The notes under the pieces: model-generated
Database searches by the model: none
What the model was told of the DNA's origin: nothing
Seen by the model: only the letters and a program-made list of their open reading frames with translations
Assembly: GCA_008973525.1 (NCBI GenBank)
Contig: WACJ01000527.1
Span: 248,001 to 312,000 of the forward strand
Direction of reading: 5' to 3'
Source: Stenopsyche tienmushanensis
Lineage: Eukaryota; Arthropoda; Insecta; Trichoptera; Stenopsychidae
DNA: 64,000 nucleotides
Position numbers and translations under genes: made by a program
Shown here: positions 1-10,060 of the stretch, piece after piece
How the letters are laid out: every line of letters begins with the position of its first letter
Position numbering within the stretch: the first letter of the stretch is position 1

Positions 1-32
1 GAAAATTCGAAACATCTCAATATTACAATATA

Positions 33-315
33 TCAAGTCAGTCCAAAAGTTCGTGCGCATTTTTGATTTTTTTTAAATAATTTAAATAAAAAATAATTTA
101 TCATTTTAATCACTGATATATTTTCCTTCACTATCTACAATTTCTCGCCATCTTACAGGTAGCTTTTAATTCCTAAAAAAATGGTGACAGACTGACTAAT
201 ATATTAGTCAAGCGACGATACATTTCGATAGGTTCGAAATTTAATGCTTAATTGTGTTTTATTTACACTCTTTAAAATATACCAAAAATGCGCACGAACT
301 TTTGGACTGACTTGA
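33..315 (-). mobile_element. mariner deletion derivative with intact terminal inverted repeats
   Basis: The two ends form a perfect 33-bp terminal inverted repeat (33-65 and 283-315), beginning TCAAGTCAGTCC. A TA dinucleotide flanks each side (31-32 and 316-317), which is the target duplication made by Tc1/mariner transposases. Inside, the minus strand at 165-106 reads KLPVRWREIVDSEGKYISD followed by a stop. This is the typical C-terminus of a mariner transposase (LP.RW..(V/I)VDS.G.Y). Just upstream the next frame reads LGIK, so a one-base frameshift lies at the join. At 283 bp it keeps only the two ends and the last codons of a roughly 1.3-kb element. It cannot make transposase but could once have been mobilised in trans. 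Confidence 0.93.
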
Positions 316-317
316 TA

Positions 318-936
318 GTTGAAAATTTTACATCTTATATTTTTAATAATTCAAATCTATGAACGTTTATCGCTCTTCACAGAATATTTGGATCTCGAAG
401 GATTGTTTAACAGTGTCAAACTCAATTGAAAAGCTAGATGAGACAAAACTTTCCATCCAAATTTCAAATTTATATTTTTCACCATCAAAGCAACATGTGG
501 TCTCTATTGCTATGCAAAATATTTTGTTTATCCTATCCAGAATATGATCTGATTTCTTGAAGTTCTCAATTCAATTTCTTTTTGAAAGTTGATGCGAAAT
601 CCAATCGACCGATTTTCAGACGTTTTAATTGATTTAGAAACGTTTTCATCTAATATCCAGATCTTCTTTTTTCTGACATTAAGCTTTGAAAATCAATTAT
701 TTGTAATAAATGATTGACATTTTTTGGATGTTCACACAGCAAGGCCAAAATATTGCAATTGCTTCTAAAAAGTATTACGAATCATCCATCTTTTCTAATT
801 GTTCTACAATTTATTTCAACATTTAGTTTTAATAATATTTTTGTACATACCAGCTCTTCCCTATGATTTTTGCATAGCAAATGAACAAAATTAAAAAGAA
901 TTCAAAGCAGTCAATGGACTATTACATTTTCATCCA
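318..936. other. AT-rich sequence without a recognised gene
   Basis: A 62-codon open frame at 359-547 has no recognisable motif and matches chance expectation. I see no repeat structure here. Confidence 0.6.
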
Positions 937-950
937 CAGGTACGTTTAAG
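921..950 (+). promoter_or_regulatory. Weak acceptor-donor junction (possible recursive splice site)
   Basis: The sequence CATCCACAG|GTACGT (junction after 939) joins an acceptor-like AG directly to a donor-like GTACGT. The upstream tract is only moderately pyrimidine-rich, so this is much weaker than the site at 42832. It would matter only if transcription of the host gene crosses this point. It may be chance. Confidence 0.15.
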
Positions 951-1039
951 TACATTAAAGTTGCTTTCAAGCACATCATCCCGTTTGCGTTTTTGCGGCG
1001 AGAAAACTTTCAGTAATTATCCCCATCGAATGGTGCTTT

Positions 1040-1400
1040 GGTATCGCTCCCCAGCATGATTACTTTCCACAAGCAAACGAGAATTAAAGGAATAGTTGTA
1101 GATACTGTGAGGTCGTTTCGCAAGAGAGCAACAATAATATCGATATTCTGTAATGTTCTGGCGAGGCGGTGCTTGCCGTACGAAAGGGCGTACCGTTGGA
1201 AAAGCCGAGGCACATGTGGAGGGGTCGAACTGCTGGGGGTGGAAAGTGGTAAGGGTGGTGGGCCAAGGCCGTCGGTATAGATCGCCGAGTTACGTCACAA
1301 TCGGTGGGACGATGGGATGGTGGGTCACGGCCACCACTCCGCCACCTACTGCCACCTTCCACCAGACATCCAACAACTTCGCGGTGGACACAAATGAATT
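1040..1400 (+). other. GC-rich island with a candidate splice donor
   Basis: GC content rises sharply here, especially 1150-1390, above its AT-rich surroundings. A good donor (AAAGTG|GTAAGG) lies at 1249 and three frames are open up to it, so frame alone does not decide. One frame (from 1038) reads ARRCLPYERAYRWKSRGTCG before the donor. Another would end in phase 2, like the exons at 18557 and 54623. It could be a further alternative first exon or 5' UTR exon of the gene spanning the window, or an unspliced CpG-rich regulatory element. I recognise no protein family. Confidence 0.25.
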
Positions 1401-3254
1401 ACCCTAATAGCTCTAATTTACCACTTAGCTTGCCAAATAATATTTATATAGAGCTCCTAATTTCTAAGAAACTATACAGTTTGAATGTTATTCAAAAGCC
1501 GAATCTTGTATGATGATACTAGGATGGAGCCATGTTCCATTGAAATAAGACATGGATAAAGCGTTGTACGCTGTAGATCGGTACTTTCAACAATATGCTA
1601 CAATACAACAATAATCAACACAATTTTCTACAGATACCTTAATATATGACAGATTTACAGACAAACATATATACGAATAAATTTGTATTGAAATTTTCGT
1701 ACTAAAATAAGTAACGGTTGTGGAACCAGTGGTGGAAAAAAATTAATACCTATTTCGCATTTCGTTTCACGTTTTCCAATTCCAGGCGTTTGATACCGGT
1801 ACATCTTGTGGATATTTTTTACACCTCCCCTGCGAGGGTTGATTTAATGGTTACATGTTAAATTCTGAAATGTGCATCTATACACAGTCTCAAGAAAAAT
1901 ATCTTACTTGAATCGTAATATAAATGGGTATTACTCTTTAAAAGAAGCGTATTTATTACCAAAAATATTTCATTTGGCGCTTATCTTTGTTCATGTTCAT
2001 CGGCCATGTGTTGATATAATAAATTAGTTCTTAGACTCTGTGATGGTTCTATTTTCATCGTGCCAATAAGTTTGGAAAGTCGGTAATATATTATAATATC
2101 CGATCGATCGTCCCGAATCATATTCGTTCCGAATTCCTAATTTTGAATGCCGGGAGTATTAATTAAGTAATTAAGTTGTAAAATAAAATTATATAACTAG
2201 GCAAAATAAATACATTTGAATAAAAGGGTTCAGGCCACCCTTAGCGAATCCCGCTTTTGCTGATTAGCATCCAGGTTAAAACTCGACGTTATTTCAACAA
2301 TTACGAATTTAAATTCCGACAATTAGAAGGAATTCTTTCAATTATATTGTGCTTTAATGATACATCAATGTATTATTAAGGCATCCCGCATTTTTCTCCT
2401 TTGAAATAAGGCCATATTTTCATAGTATGCAAAGTAAAACATCTCAATCGATTATTCGGAGCATGTCGCATTCATAAGCAGTCTGAATCCAAATATATTG
2501 CATAAAGCATTACAAATTTCGATGAAAATATTATTTACTATAAAATTTTATTTCGTCTAAAAATGTATTCAATTTGTGAAAATAAATAAGTCCAATATAG
2601 TTTAAGAACGTTCGTTTGGGATCGGTTCGTATATACTTCCGAAACGTTCAACAGGCGCTAATAGCTTTCATATGAGTTTTCCGCCCAAACCGCATAGGAA
2701 ACTTTTCCGGAAAAATTGCCAACGTAGATATGTTTAAATACTATTTTAAGCAATATTCGCTTAGAACGGTTCATGTGAAATATTGTACATATAAAATAAG
2801 GTGTGTTTATTTTAAGCTCGCCAATCAGTCCAAACCAAACAATGCGATATTGTTTCAGCGAAGTTCTTGAAATGGAAAGAAAATTTGTTTTCTTTAACAT
2901 TTTAATATCCGTTTGTTCGATATTCTGCCAACAACGACTATGAAAATGCCCTGAAGGTTCTCATTCCGCCGAACGCTACAAATAATATGAAAAAACGGAC
3001 ACGGCTTACGTCATACTGGCAGCAATAAATTATTTTTCGCTACCTCGGGCAATTAGCGAATTTCATGTTTAATATTTTTCCTTTTCTTGAGTGCCTTTAA
3101 ATTTAATTGCAAATTTTTCATTTTTTTCCATCGACGTTGAAAAATATTTTAGAAATACAAGCTTTTTATTGAACTCTACAAAAGCTTTCAATGCATCTTG
3201 ATAGTTGATCTTAAATATAAATATGCGCTATATTTTTTATCAATGAACCGCTTT
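1401..3254. other. AT-rich presumed intronic sequence
   Basis: No coding signal, transposon end or structured repeat was recognised. An 80-codon minus-strand open frame at 2658-2900 has no recognisable motif. Confidence 0.55.
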
Positions 3255-3300
3255 TTAACCACTTAAACGCCAGGGACTCACCGGTGAGTCGCTATGTTTT
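3255..3300 (+). mobile_element. Possible piggyBac-type MITE terminus
   Basis: TTAA at 3255-3258 is followed by CCACTTAAACGCC and then a perfect 16-bp palindrome GACTCACCGGTGAGTC at 3275-3290. TTAA followed by a C-rich end and a subterminal palindrome resembles piggyBac-type MITE ends in insects. No matching right end with a second TTAA was found, so this may be a truncated copy. Confidence 0.35.
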
Positions 3301-3609
3301 TTCATAGGAAAAAAATTAAATACCATACAATTATTTCGCTAGGAACACACCTTGATGAATCAAAAATGTCTTCACATTTTAACGGATCTTGGTTTTTTGA
3401 TTTTATTCCTAAATAAATTCAACAAAGATCATCAGGGTTGCTCATTGAATGGTCTTTTGTTACATAAATTAATCTATTTTGGGATGTTTTGGTTATAATG
3501 CCTTGTAAAATAATTGTTCTCATTAGTTCCGGATGGATACTAGACCCTACACCCATGGGCAATATTTGGACCCTGGGATAATGATGTGGAGTAGAGGTGC
3601 GCGAAAGTA

Positions 3610-3737
3610 ACTTCGTCGGTTTGCTTATCAAACGCAGCTGGGGTAGCCCAGCTAACGTGAGTTGGGTGTGCAGGTAACCCTGTGCTGCGCACCCATAAAA
3701 GTGTGTGGAATGGCCGATTACAGTAGTTGGTGGAGAC
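3610..3737. repeat. Dispersed repeat, copy A, first part
   Basis: This segment resembles 15920-15990: both contain a CACCCATAAAA block, then GCCGATT(A/G)CAGTAGTTGGT. The repeat is broken after 3737 by the CCCGGGATT element and resumes at 4404. The left part also carries CTGGGGTAGCCCAG, which resembles CCGGGGTAGCCCAG near 16390 in copy B. It looks like a moderately old interspersed repeat, perhaps a piece of a retrotransposon, but I cannot assign it to a clade. Confidence 0.5.
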
Positions 3738-3742
3738 TAGGG

Positions 3743-4403
3743 AATCCAATCCCGAGATCCCGGACACTTTTAGGTACTTAAGAATCCCGGGATTAGAAAA
3801 CGTAATCCCGAAAATCCCAGGATTGAAATTTTTATCTAACAGAAATCGTACACCTCACCAACATGACGAAAGCTACTAAATCGAGACATTCCCGACTAAA
3901 TCTGAACGCTTGGAAACAGTGGCGTGATTACTAATTGGCGAACTTAGGCGACGCCTATGGGCAGTGACTGCCTAATCTATGTATACATATATAGCGTATA
4001 TGTATGTTTTTCAAATTGTTATAGTAACATTTCCCTACCGGTGATGTATTTACTACACCTCGTCGAATAATGGGAATATCCATATGAAATATAATAGATA
4101 CGGGGTTCAGATTTTTTGTATTTCACCGTAATATAATTACAAATCACATTAAAGTATTATAGTATGTAAGTATTCATCTGCAGCGACGGAAATAAATAAT
4201 TTGTCGGGAAATCGGGAATTTTGCGAGTTTTAGTCCGTGTTTCAGCAGAAAGGAATTTTATCAGTCATATTGATGGTGTTATACGAAAATGAAGGCTCAC
4301 GCGGTCATTGAAAATCCTAATTCCGGGATCCCGGGACTGGTCCCGGGATTGTCTAATGAAATCCCGAAATCCCGGGATCGAAATTTTGGCTCGGGATTGG
4401 ATT
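3743..4403. mobile_element. hAT-like MITE with CCCGGGATT subterminal repeats
   Basis: A perfect 14-bp inverted repeat, AATCCAATCCCGAG, bounds the element at 3743-3756 and 4390-4403. Inside each end are several copies of the partly palindromic motif TCCCGGGATT (about 3783-3825 left, 4322-4378 right). Such subterminal clusters are common binding sites in hAT-type elements. The outermost bases (TAGGG on the left) would also suit hAT, but a clean 8-bp target duplication was not found. There is no coding capacity. It lies inside copy A of a dispersed repeat, whose two halves flank it. Confidence 0.6.
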
Positions 4404-4455
4404 GGCACTCATGGTGGCAGTGAACCCGCGGTAGTATTCCTTTGAATAAAATTTT
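4404..4455. repeat. Dispersed repeat, copy A, second part
   Basis: ACTCATGGTGGCAGTGAACC and the following bases up to TTTGAATAAA align with 16154-16200 of copy B (ACTCGTGGTGGCAGTGAGCT). This shows that the CCCGGGATT element lies within a pre-existing repeat. About 170 bp present in copy B between the two halves is missing here. Confidence 0.5.
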
Positions 4456-4501
4456 TACGCAATATCTAATATATCTAATCTCGCTGACAGGCATTCATTT
4501 A

Positions 4502-4934
4502 AATTGTGTTTGGCACATGGACAATTTTTTTTTTTTTTGATATGGAGGGTATTTTTCTATGTTTCACACATAGGCCCAATGTCCTAAGTGTCAGAGTTGT
4601 CGAAATCAATTTTTATTATATTTTACTATTCCGTGGCTCACACGATCTCCAGACCTGACACCAATGGATTTCTTTGCTAGGGGATGTGCCCTATTCCGTG
4701 GCTCGCAGAGTCTCCAGATCTGACACTACTCAATTTTTTATCTAAAGACGTGCCTTATTCTGTGGATTCATAACAGTTATTTCGTGATATTACGACCACA
4801 GATTATGATGATTTAAAAGTGAAATTTTAGATATTTTTTTAGATAGGATATAGGGTCTATGTGTGAAAAATAGCAAATAACCCCCTTATCTCAAAAAAAA
4901 AAAAAAATTGTCAGTCCATGTGCAAAACATCCTG
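4502..4934 (+). mobile_element. Tc1/mariner deletion derivative with about 75-bp inverted repeats
   Basis: The left end (GCACATGGACAA, then a T run, then TTTCACACATAG) and the reverse complement of the right end (GCACATGGACTGACAA, T run, TTTCACACATAG) form imperfect inverted repeats of about 75 bp. TA precedes the left end (4500-4501) and CA follows the right end, consistent with a decayed TA duplication. The outer end reads CAGGATGTTTTGCA, close to CAGGTTGTTCTGCATAT at 24823, so the two elements belong to one family. Between the ends are a tandemly duplicated transposase motif and a block (AACAGTTATTTCGTGATAT) shared with 15660 and 24960. Confidence 0.75.
4629..4770 (+). pseudogene. Transposase fragment with a 65-bp tandem duplication
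   Basis: One frame reads WLTRSPDLTPMDFFARG, which matches the WP.RSPDLTPLDFFLWG signature around the third catalytic acidic residue of Tc1/mariner-type DDE transposases. The same 65-bp stretch is repeated at 4694 (WLAESPDLT-like, diverged), and a third partial unit starts at 4758. The identical duplication with the same period occurs on the minus strand at 31101-31234. It therefore arose in the ancestral element, not in this copy. It cannot encode a functional enzyme. Confidence 0.7.
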
Positions 4935-7900
4935 CATATGACGCTTAATTTATGCAGCATCCATAAAAAAATATCCTACTAAGTTCATACAAAATTATAG
5001 AGTAGATAGCCATAAAAATGCGAAAATCGCATCATATAAATTTTGGGAAATCGCGTAAATATAGGATCACGTTAAAATAGAATATTGTTGCATTTTATGT
5101 GTCATTTTCATCACTTTCGTCATCTATTTAAAGTGCCAATCTATTTTAAAATCACCGAGTACTTGTGGAGTTTACACACTCTAAGCCTTTGATCCGATTG
5201 TAAATTATCAAAGATAGCTTAATTGGCCATCGGGGATCTATAATAGCCATTAATCAAATGCCCCCGAAAGAGCCCCACTATATACTTTTAATTAAAAACC
5301 AACCCTTGTCAGGGTAGCCTCAATGACATCCGGAAGTGCGCCGGAAGCACCGATTTTGAACGGGCGCCCGGAATTAGATCAAGATGGGGAGATATGGCTA
5401 CATCCCAAGAATACCACACAATTTTTCACGGTCGATTTTAATTTTATTGCCGGAAATGGGATTTTTGAGACCGCCGACGAAAGCCTATTCATTATTCGGC
5501 GACGGAAATTAAGATCTCTCAAATGTAAGCCATGTTGTTTTTATGATGTTCGCCCCGAACGGGTAAAGGGACGGCATAAAAATTAAGTGCGTCCAATTCG
5601 TACGAACGAATGTTTACGACGTCGAACCGGTCGTTAAACGGGGAGTTCGCTTTAAACGTTCATCCCCAATTTTCATTTTGCGAATGTAAGAAATTAAACG
5701 AGGCATATTTTGGGCCCATCAATTATATCGTTGTGCTTGGATTCAGGTGGAGGAGCGATGAGAAAACAAGCCTCAAGTCTGCATTATGCGTACATGTTTG
5801 CGTGGGATAGGCATAATGAGCTTGGATGTATTTATATACTATTTTATGATATTTTTTCAGTCGATCTGTAAACGCAATAATGAGATAACGTTGTTCCATT
5901 AGAATTATTTTAAGAAGAAAAAAAAACAACAAGTAAATTGCACCATCGAGACGCAATAATATGCCTAAAAATATATTCACAGCGAAAATAATAATGATTA
6001 TTCGATCGATATTATGACTTAAATAATGTGTTTAATTTTGATTAAGATAACCTTATTTCACTGTTTTTATATGCATATTGTTTTTGGGTACTCTTCAAAA
6101 GAATACATCGAGCGTCTCAATCTAAACCCTTAAAAATTTAAAGCACTTTTAATATCTAAATTTCGATTTTTCTACCCACGCTATAATATTATTAAAAAAA
6201 AGACGTCTTTTATAACCCATCATAAAAAATATACCTTCATTTGAGTCTTCATAAATATTTCAAGAGACCTGCAGTCATAACTCTGCTTTCATTGATACTT
6301 AAATTTATTGCTTGAATTTTAGGGCGGTTCCCAAAACGTATGATAAAAATGATCGCTTATTGTTTTCAATTTGTCCACACTTGTGTAGTATAGTTTTAAT
6401 GATTCTGGATTATTCATTAAGGAGCAATTTTCGTTTGTGCTCTCATGCTAATGGGTAATAGCAAACTTGAAATGTTCCCAATGGACTGCAAACTACGTGA
6501 CCTAAAGATGTTTCTTCTCTTAATTTTAATCTTTTGTGTTTGATCCCATGGGTCTAGTCTATTAAAAGTAAATTTAATTAATCATCTTGTGGTTAGATAG
6601 TAATGTCTCTTACTATTCATTGAATTCCATTGAATAATATTTGAGAAACTGATTTTCCATCGATCTTCGTCAAATCGTTCAAAACCACCTCATGATTTTT
6701 CAGAATTGTTGTTATTACTCCAATTGTTTGGATATAATTTTCAAGGTAGTACCATTATGTATCCAAATATCTAAGATTATAATGTAATAACACGCAGTCA
6801 ATTGCAATACTAGAGCTTCTTCAATATTGTGGAAAATAAGTATTTTGCTCATCATACACTTGATATTGATTGTTGCACGATTTCTTGGGCCCTTATTTGT
6901 AAACGTCCGTTAAAGTATACAGGATAGAGCCCTTTTTAAAGATATATAATATTTTGATTACCTTAACACATTTTTATCGGGAATTGACACGCGCGAATAG
7001 GACAGGCAAAATTAAGCAACACGTTTCACAAAATAATCTCATGTAAAAATCGCTATAATTTCAAAACTACCACATATTTTTTAGCAAATTTTAAATTTAT
7101 ACATAACATAAATAATTGAAACACGTAATTGATGTGACAGGAAAGAAATAATAATTTATTACTTTTAAATTACGAAGAATATAAATTATTATTTGGTATA
7201 TTATAGTTCAATATTTTTTTTTAATGATAATCTTGAAAACGCTTAATTTATGAAGTGAAACTTTATAAAAATCAGTGTGAAATTTGCACAATTTTTGACT
7301 GCACACATACGACAATCTTCTTGAAAGTTTATATTTATTTCTAATAACGACGCTTGATATGATACTTATGATCGTAACTACCCTTGTAAGGATTATTATC
7401 ACATAACGTTAAATCAATATGACCCCTAGTACTACATGGTAGTATTACGCTAACTAGCACTAAGCGTCCCGCCTAAAGTGTGTTAAGCTGATCCGCTGAG
7501 AAGTGAACAAAGTAGAGATTTCGCGTACAAACAAGAGATCCAAAAGCCGAACATACTGCAAATTATTTTGTATTAAAAGGTCATACATTATAGAATTTAA
7601 ATCATGATCAATGCAAGTCCTTGCTTTGTTGTGGCCACTCATTGCTTTAAGCTATTGGTACATTTTTCTTTTAACCAAGACTTTTGCTTTTTGTTGACTG
7701 TTGGTTGTTTACCAATACTAATTCCGATAGCTTTAATCATTTCATTGACATTAATGTAATTTTGCATGTTTACATTTTATTTATTTTTATACAAATTTTC
7801 AACCGGATTGTTTCATGCAGAAACGCCATACAACTTAAAATATCGCCAAATATTTACGAAATTCTAAAGTTAGCAGCTTAATAATTCAAACGGGCGGTTG

Positions 7901-9740
7901 CTTCGATATAATTTCCATTATTGAAAGTTTGTCGGGCAATTTCCGGCTTGGGGTAGTATACTGAGTATAAATAAGGCTTTCGGGCTGTTCAACATTGTAG
8001 CCTGGAAGCCATGTTGGTTGTTGGAACTCACACACGAACCTCCGGGTCGTATGATTTGTTTTACGCTGTCTGCATCAGAGGAATTCTGACGGAGAAAAAT
8101 GTCTTCCATTAGAGCTCTCAGGATATGATTGATCGCGGATGATTCTTGGATATGATTTTGTCTTTCCGCAAAATTGCTGCTTTCCCTCGTGCATGCTTTA
8201 AATCTGGTAACCCCCTGAGGGCTCTTGTATATTTATGCTTGTTATGAAACATGGAGCGAGTGAGGCGTGCTTGATGGAATATACAAATATATAACTGGAA
8301 AAATAGCACATAAACATGTTTTTCACTCGAATATATTAAATACATACAATGGATGTTATTCCAGACAAAAATATGTTAATGGGGTGATTATAGTACCCCG
8401 CACAGTGACGCAAAGGTTAAGCCATACATTGAGTACCGTGTAAAAGCGATTTATTTCAAACAATAGATCACTGAAAACAATGAAGCAAGACCCAACAGCT
8501 GATACATTATTACATTCGTTGGCTTGTATTGCTATAGCACGTGGGCTGTATTGTCTTGAGCTTTCACAATATCTTGTTGAATATCCAATCATCATCTGTC
8601 TTCGCACGTATCACTTTTCAGAGGGTAGGGGGTCATTAAGATGAACGTGCTTTTTTGTCCGAATCTTTATAAATTCGTGAAACGGAAATGCTTATGAAAT
8701 TTTCAGCATTTAATGTATGCAAGAGCAGCAATTTCGAGCACCATTCATATTGAATAGGCTGAAACATATTGTCAGGTGGTAGGTCGTAAACAAGTCAAGG
8801 GTCTATTGTGGTGGAAAATGAAATAACGAAAGAATGTTTTGGGGGTCGTAAATCTGACGACGGGGCGGTAGCGTGGCATTTAATGGGGCAAAAGTAGCGC
8901 ACACCTCCTTCTCATGTCATTTCTAATACCGCTTCTCGATATCACTAAAAACTGCCTACTTTTCGACAATAAAACCTCACATATCCGCCTGGGAAATCGA
9001 ATGCCGGAATCCAGGCTGGAAACACTTCCGGCCAACAACAGGTGGCATCTAGAAAATTATAGAAAAGTTGTCCAGGGCGAAACAAGAACTGAAATCTTTC
9101 GTCCGAGAAATAATGTGCCGTGATAAAGCATCTAAAAGCTTTGAGTGCTATCAAACTTTATTCAGTCTTTGTAGATAAGCCCATTGTATGAAAATGATGA
9201 TCTATTTCATTTTATTTTTTTACTTGTGCACCAAGAAGATAGTGTTTGATGTTAAATTAGAATGTACCAGCTAAAATATAAAATGCTCAAAATATTAAAG
9301 AACGCTATACGGGCCGTCCTTGCGGGTCTCGTGTATCAGCGCTTTGATAATTCCTATCGGTACAATACATAAACGAGGATATTCCAAAATGCGCTATTTT
9401 TTCATAACGGCATCGATATTAACACATTCATTGCGAGAGCACATTGCACATACAAAATAATATGATTTTCGCTTTATTGGCATAATAGATTCGTTTTTTA
9501 TTTGCTTCCCTGGTAAACTTATTTTTATGAAGCAGTACATGGTTTATTGCTTTGGATCACTTATAGCGCGAGCCGAAGAGCTGAGATCCATATGCGCACT
9601 CACTTAACCAGCGTATTGCGCGCGTATCCCATTTCTCCCCGGCCCCGCAGCTCAAACTTAATATCACCAAACCAATATGCGCCAATATGGTGCATCCATA
9701 CAATACTTTTACTATGCCTATATTATTTCCGCATGTGTAA
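4935..9740. other. AT-rich presumed intronic sequence
   Basis: About 4.8 kb with no convincing gene. The 87-codon frame at 5323-5586 and others of 60-85 codons show no family motif and no coding-like base bias. A 13-mer CAACAGGTGGCAT (9036-9048) recurs at 54756-54768 and resembles an insect CTCF core. A short CG-rich patch sits at 9560-9650. Confidence 0.5.
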
Positions 9741-9815
9741 ACAGTAAATTGACAAAGTTTTATCGCAATCGGATGAACGGTATGAAAGCGCATTAAATAC
9801 GGACAAACAAACATT
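9741..9815 (+). repeat. Interspersed repeat tail, copy 1
   Basis: GACAAAGTTTTATCGCAATC and the following bases through GGATGAACGGTATG are identical to 63641-63674. Both copies continue with CATTAAATAC and ACAAACAAACATT. The pattern (ATCG.AATCGG.TGAACGGT, then ACAAACAAACA) resembles the 3' tails of SINE/LINE-derived repeats common in insects. The similarity extends weakly about 40 bp upstream. Confidence 0.7.
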
Positions 9816-9969
9816 CCTTTTTTTAATATATTTTTATATTTTATATATATGAAGTGCCCTTGGCAAGTATCTAACTTGCGCCTCCTTACTCCTATTTTTT
9901 TAAGTTAAATAGTACTATTATAAATTCAATATAATAAATATTATTAAAATGTATATTTTAAAATAATAT

Positions 9970-10060
9970 ACGAAGACAGTCCCAAAAGTACCCGACCTAA
10001 CATATAGATGACGTAAAGTGATACAATACTTTTATTTGAAAGGTGTCAGTCCAACTATGG
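9970..10060 (+). mobile_element. Possible mariner terminus
   Basis: The segment starting CAGTCCCAAAAGTACCCGAC and continuing with CTAACATATAGATGACG and ACTTTTATTTGAAAGGTG resembles mariner 5' ends as I remember them. No inverted right end was found, and the sequence downstream to 10370 does not encode a recognisable transposase. The assignment rests on recall of the end sequence only. Confidence 0.3.

Noticed and set aside
5323..5586. 87-codon plus-strand frame with a somewhat higher GC content
   Set aside because: No recognisable motif, no plausible donor or acceptor, and the sequence downstream shows no continuation.
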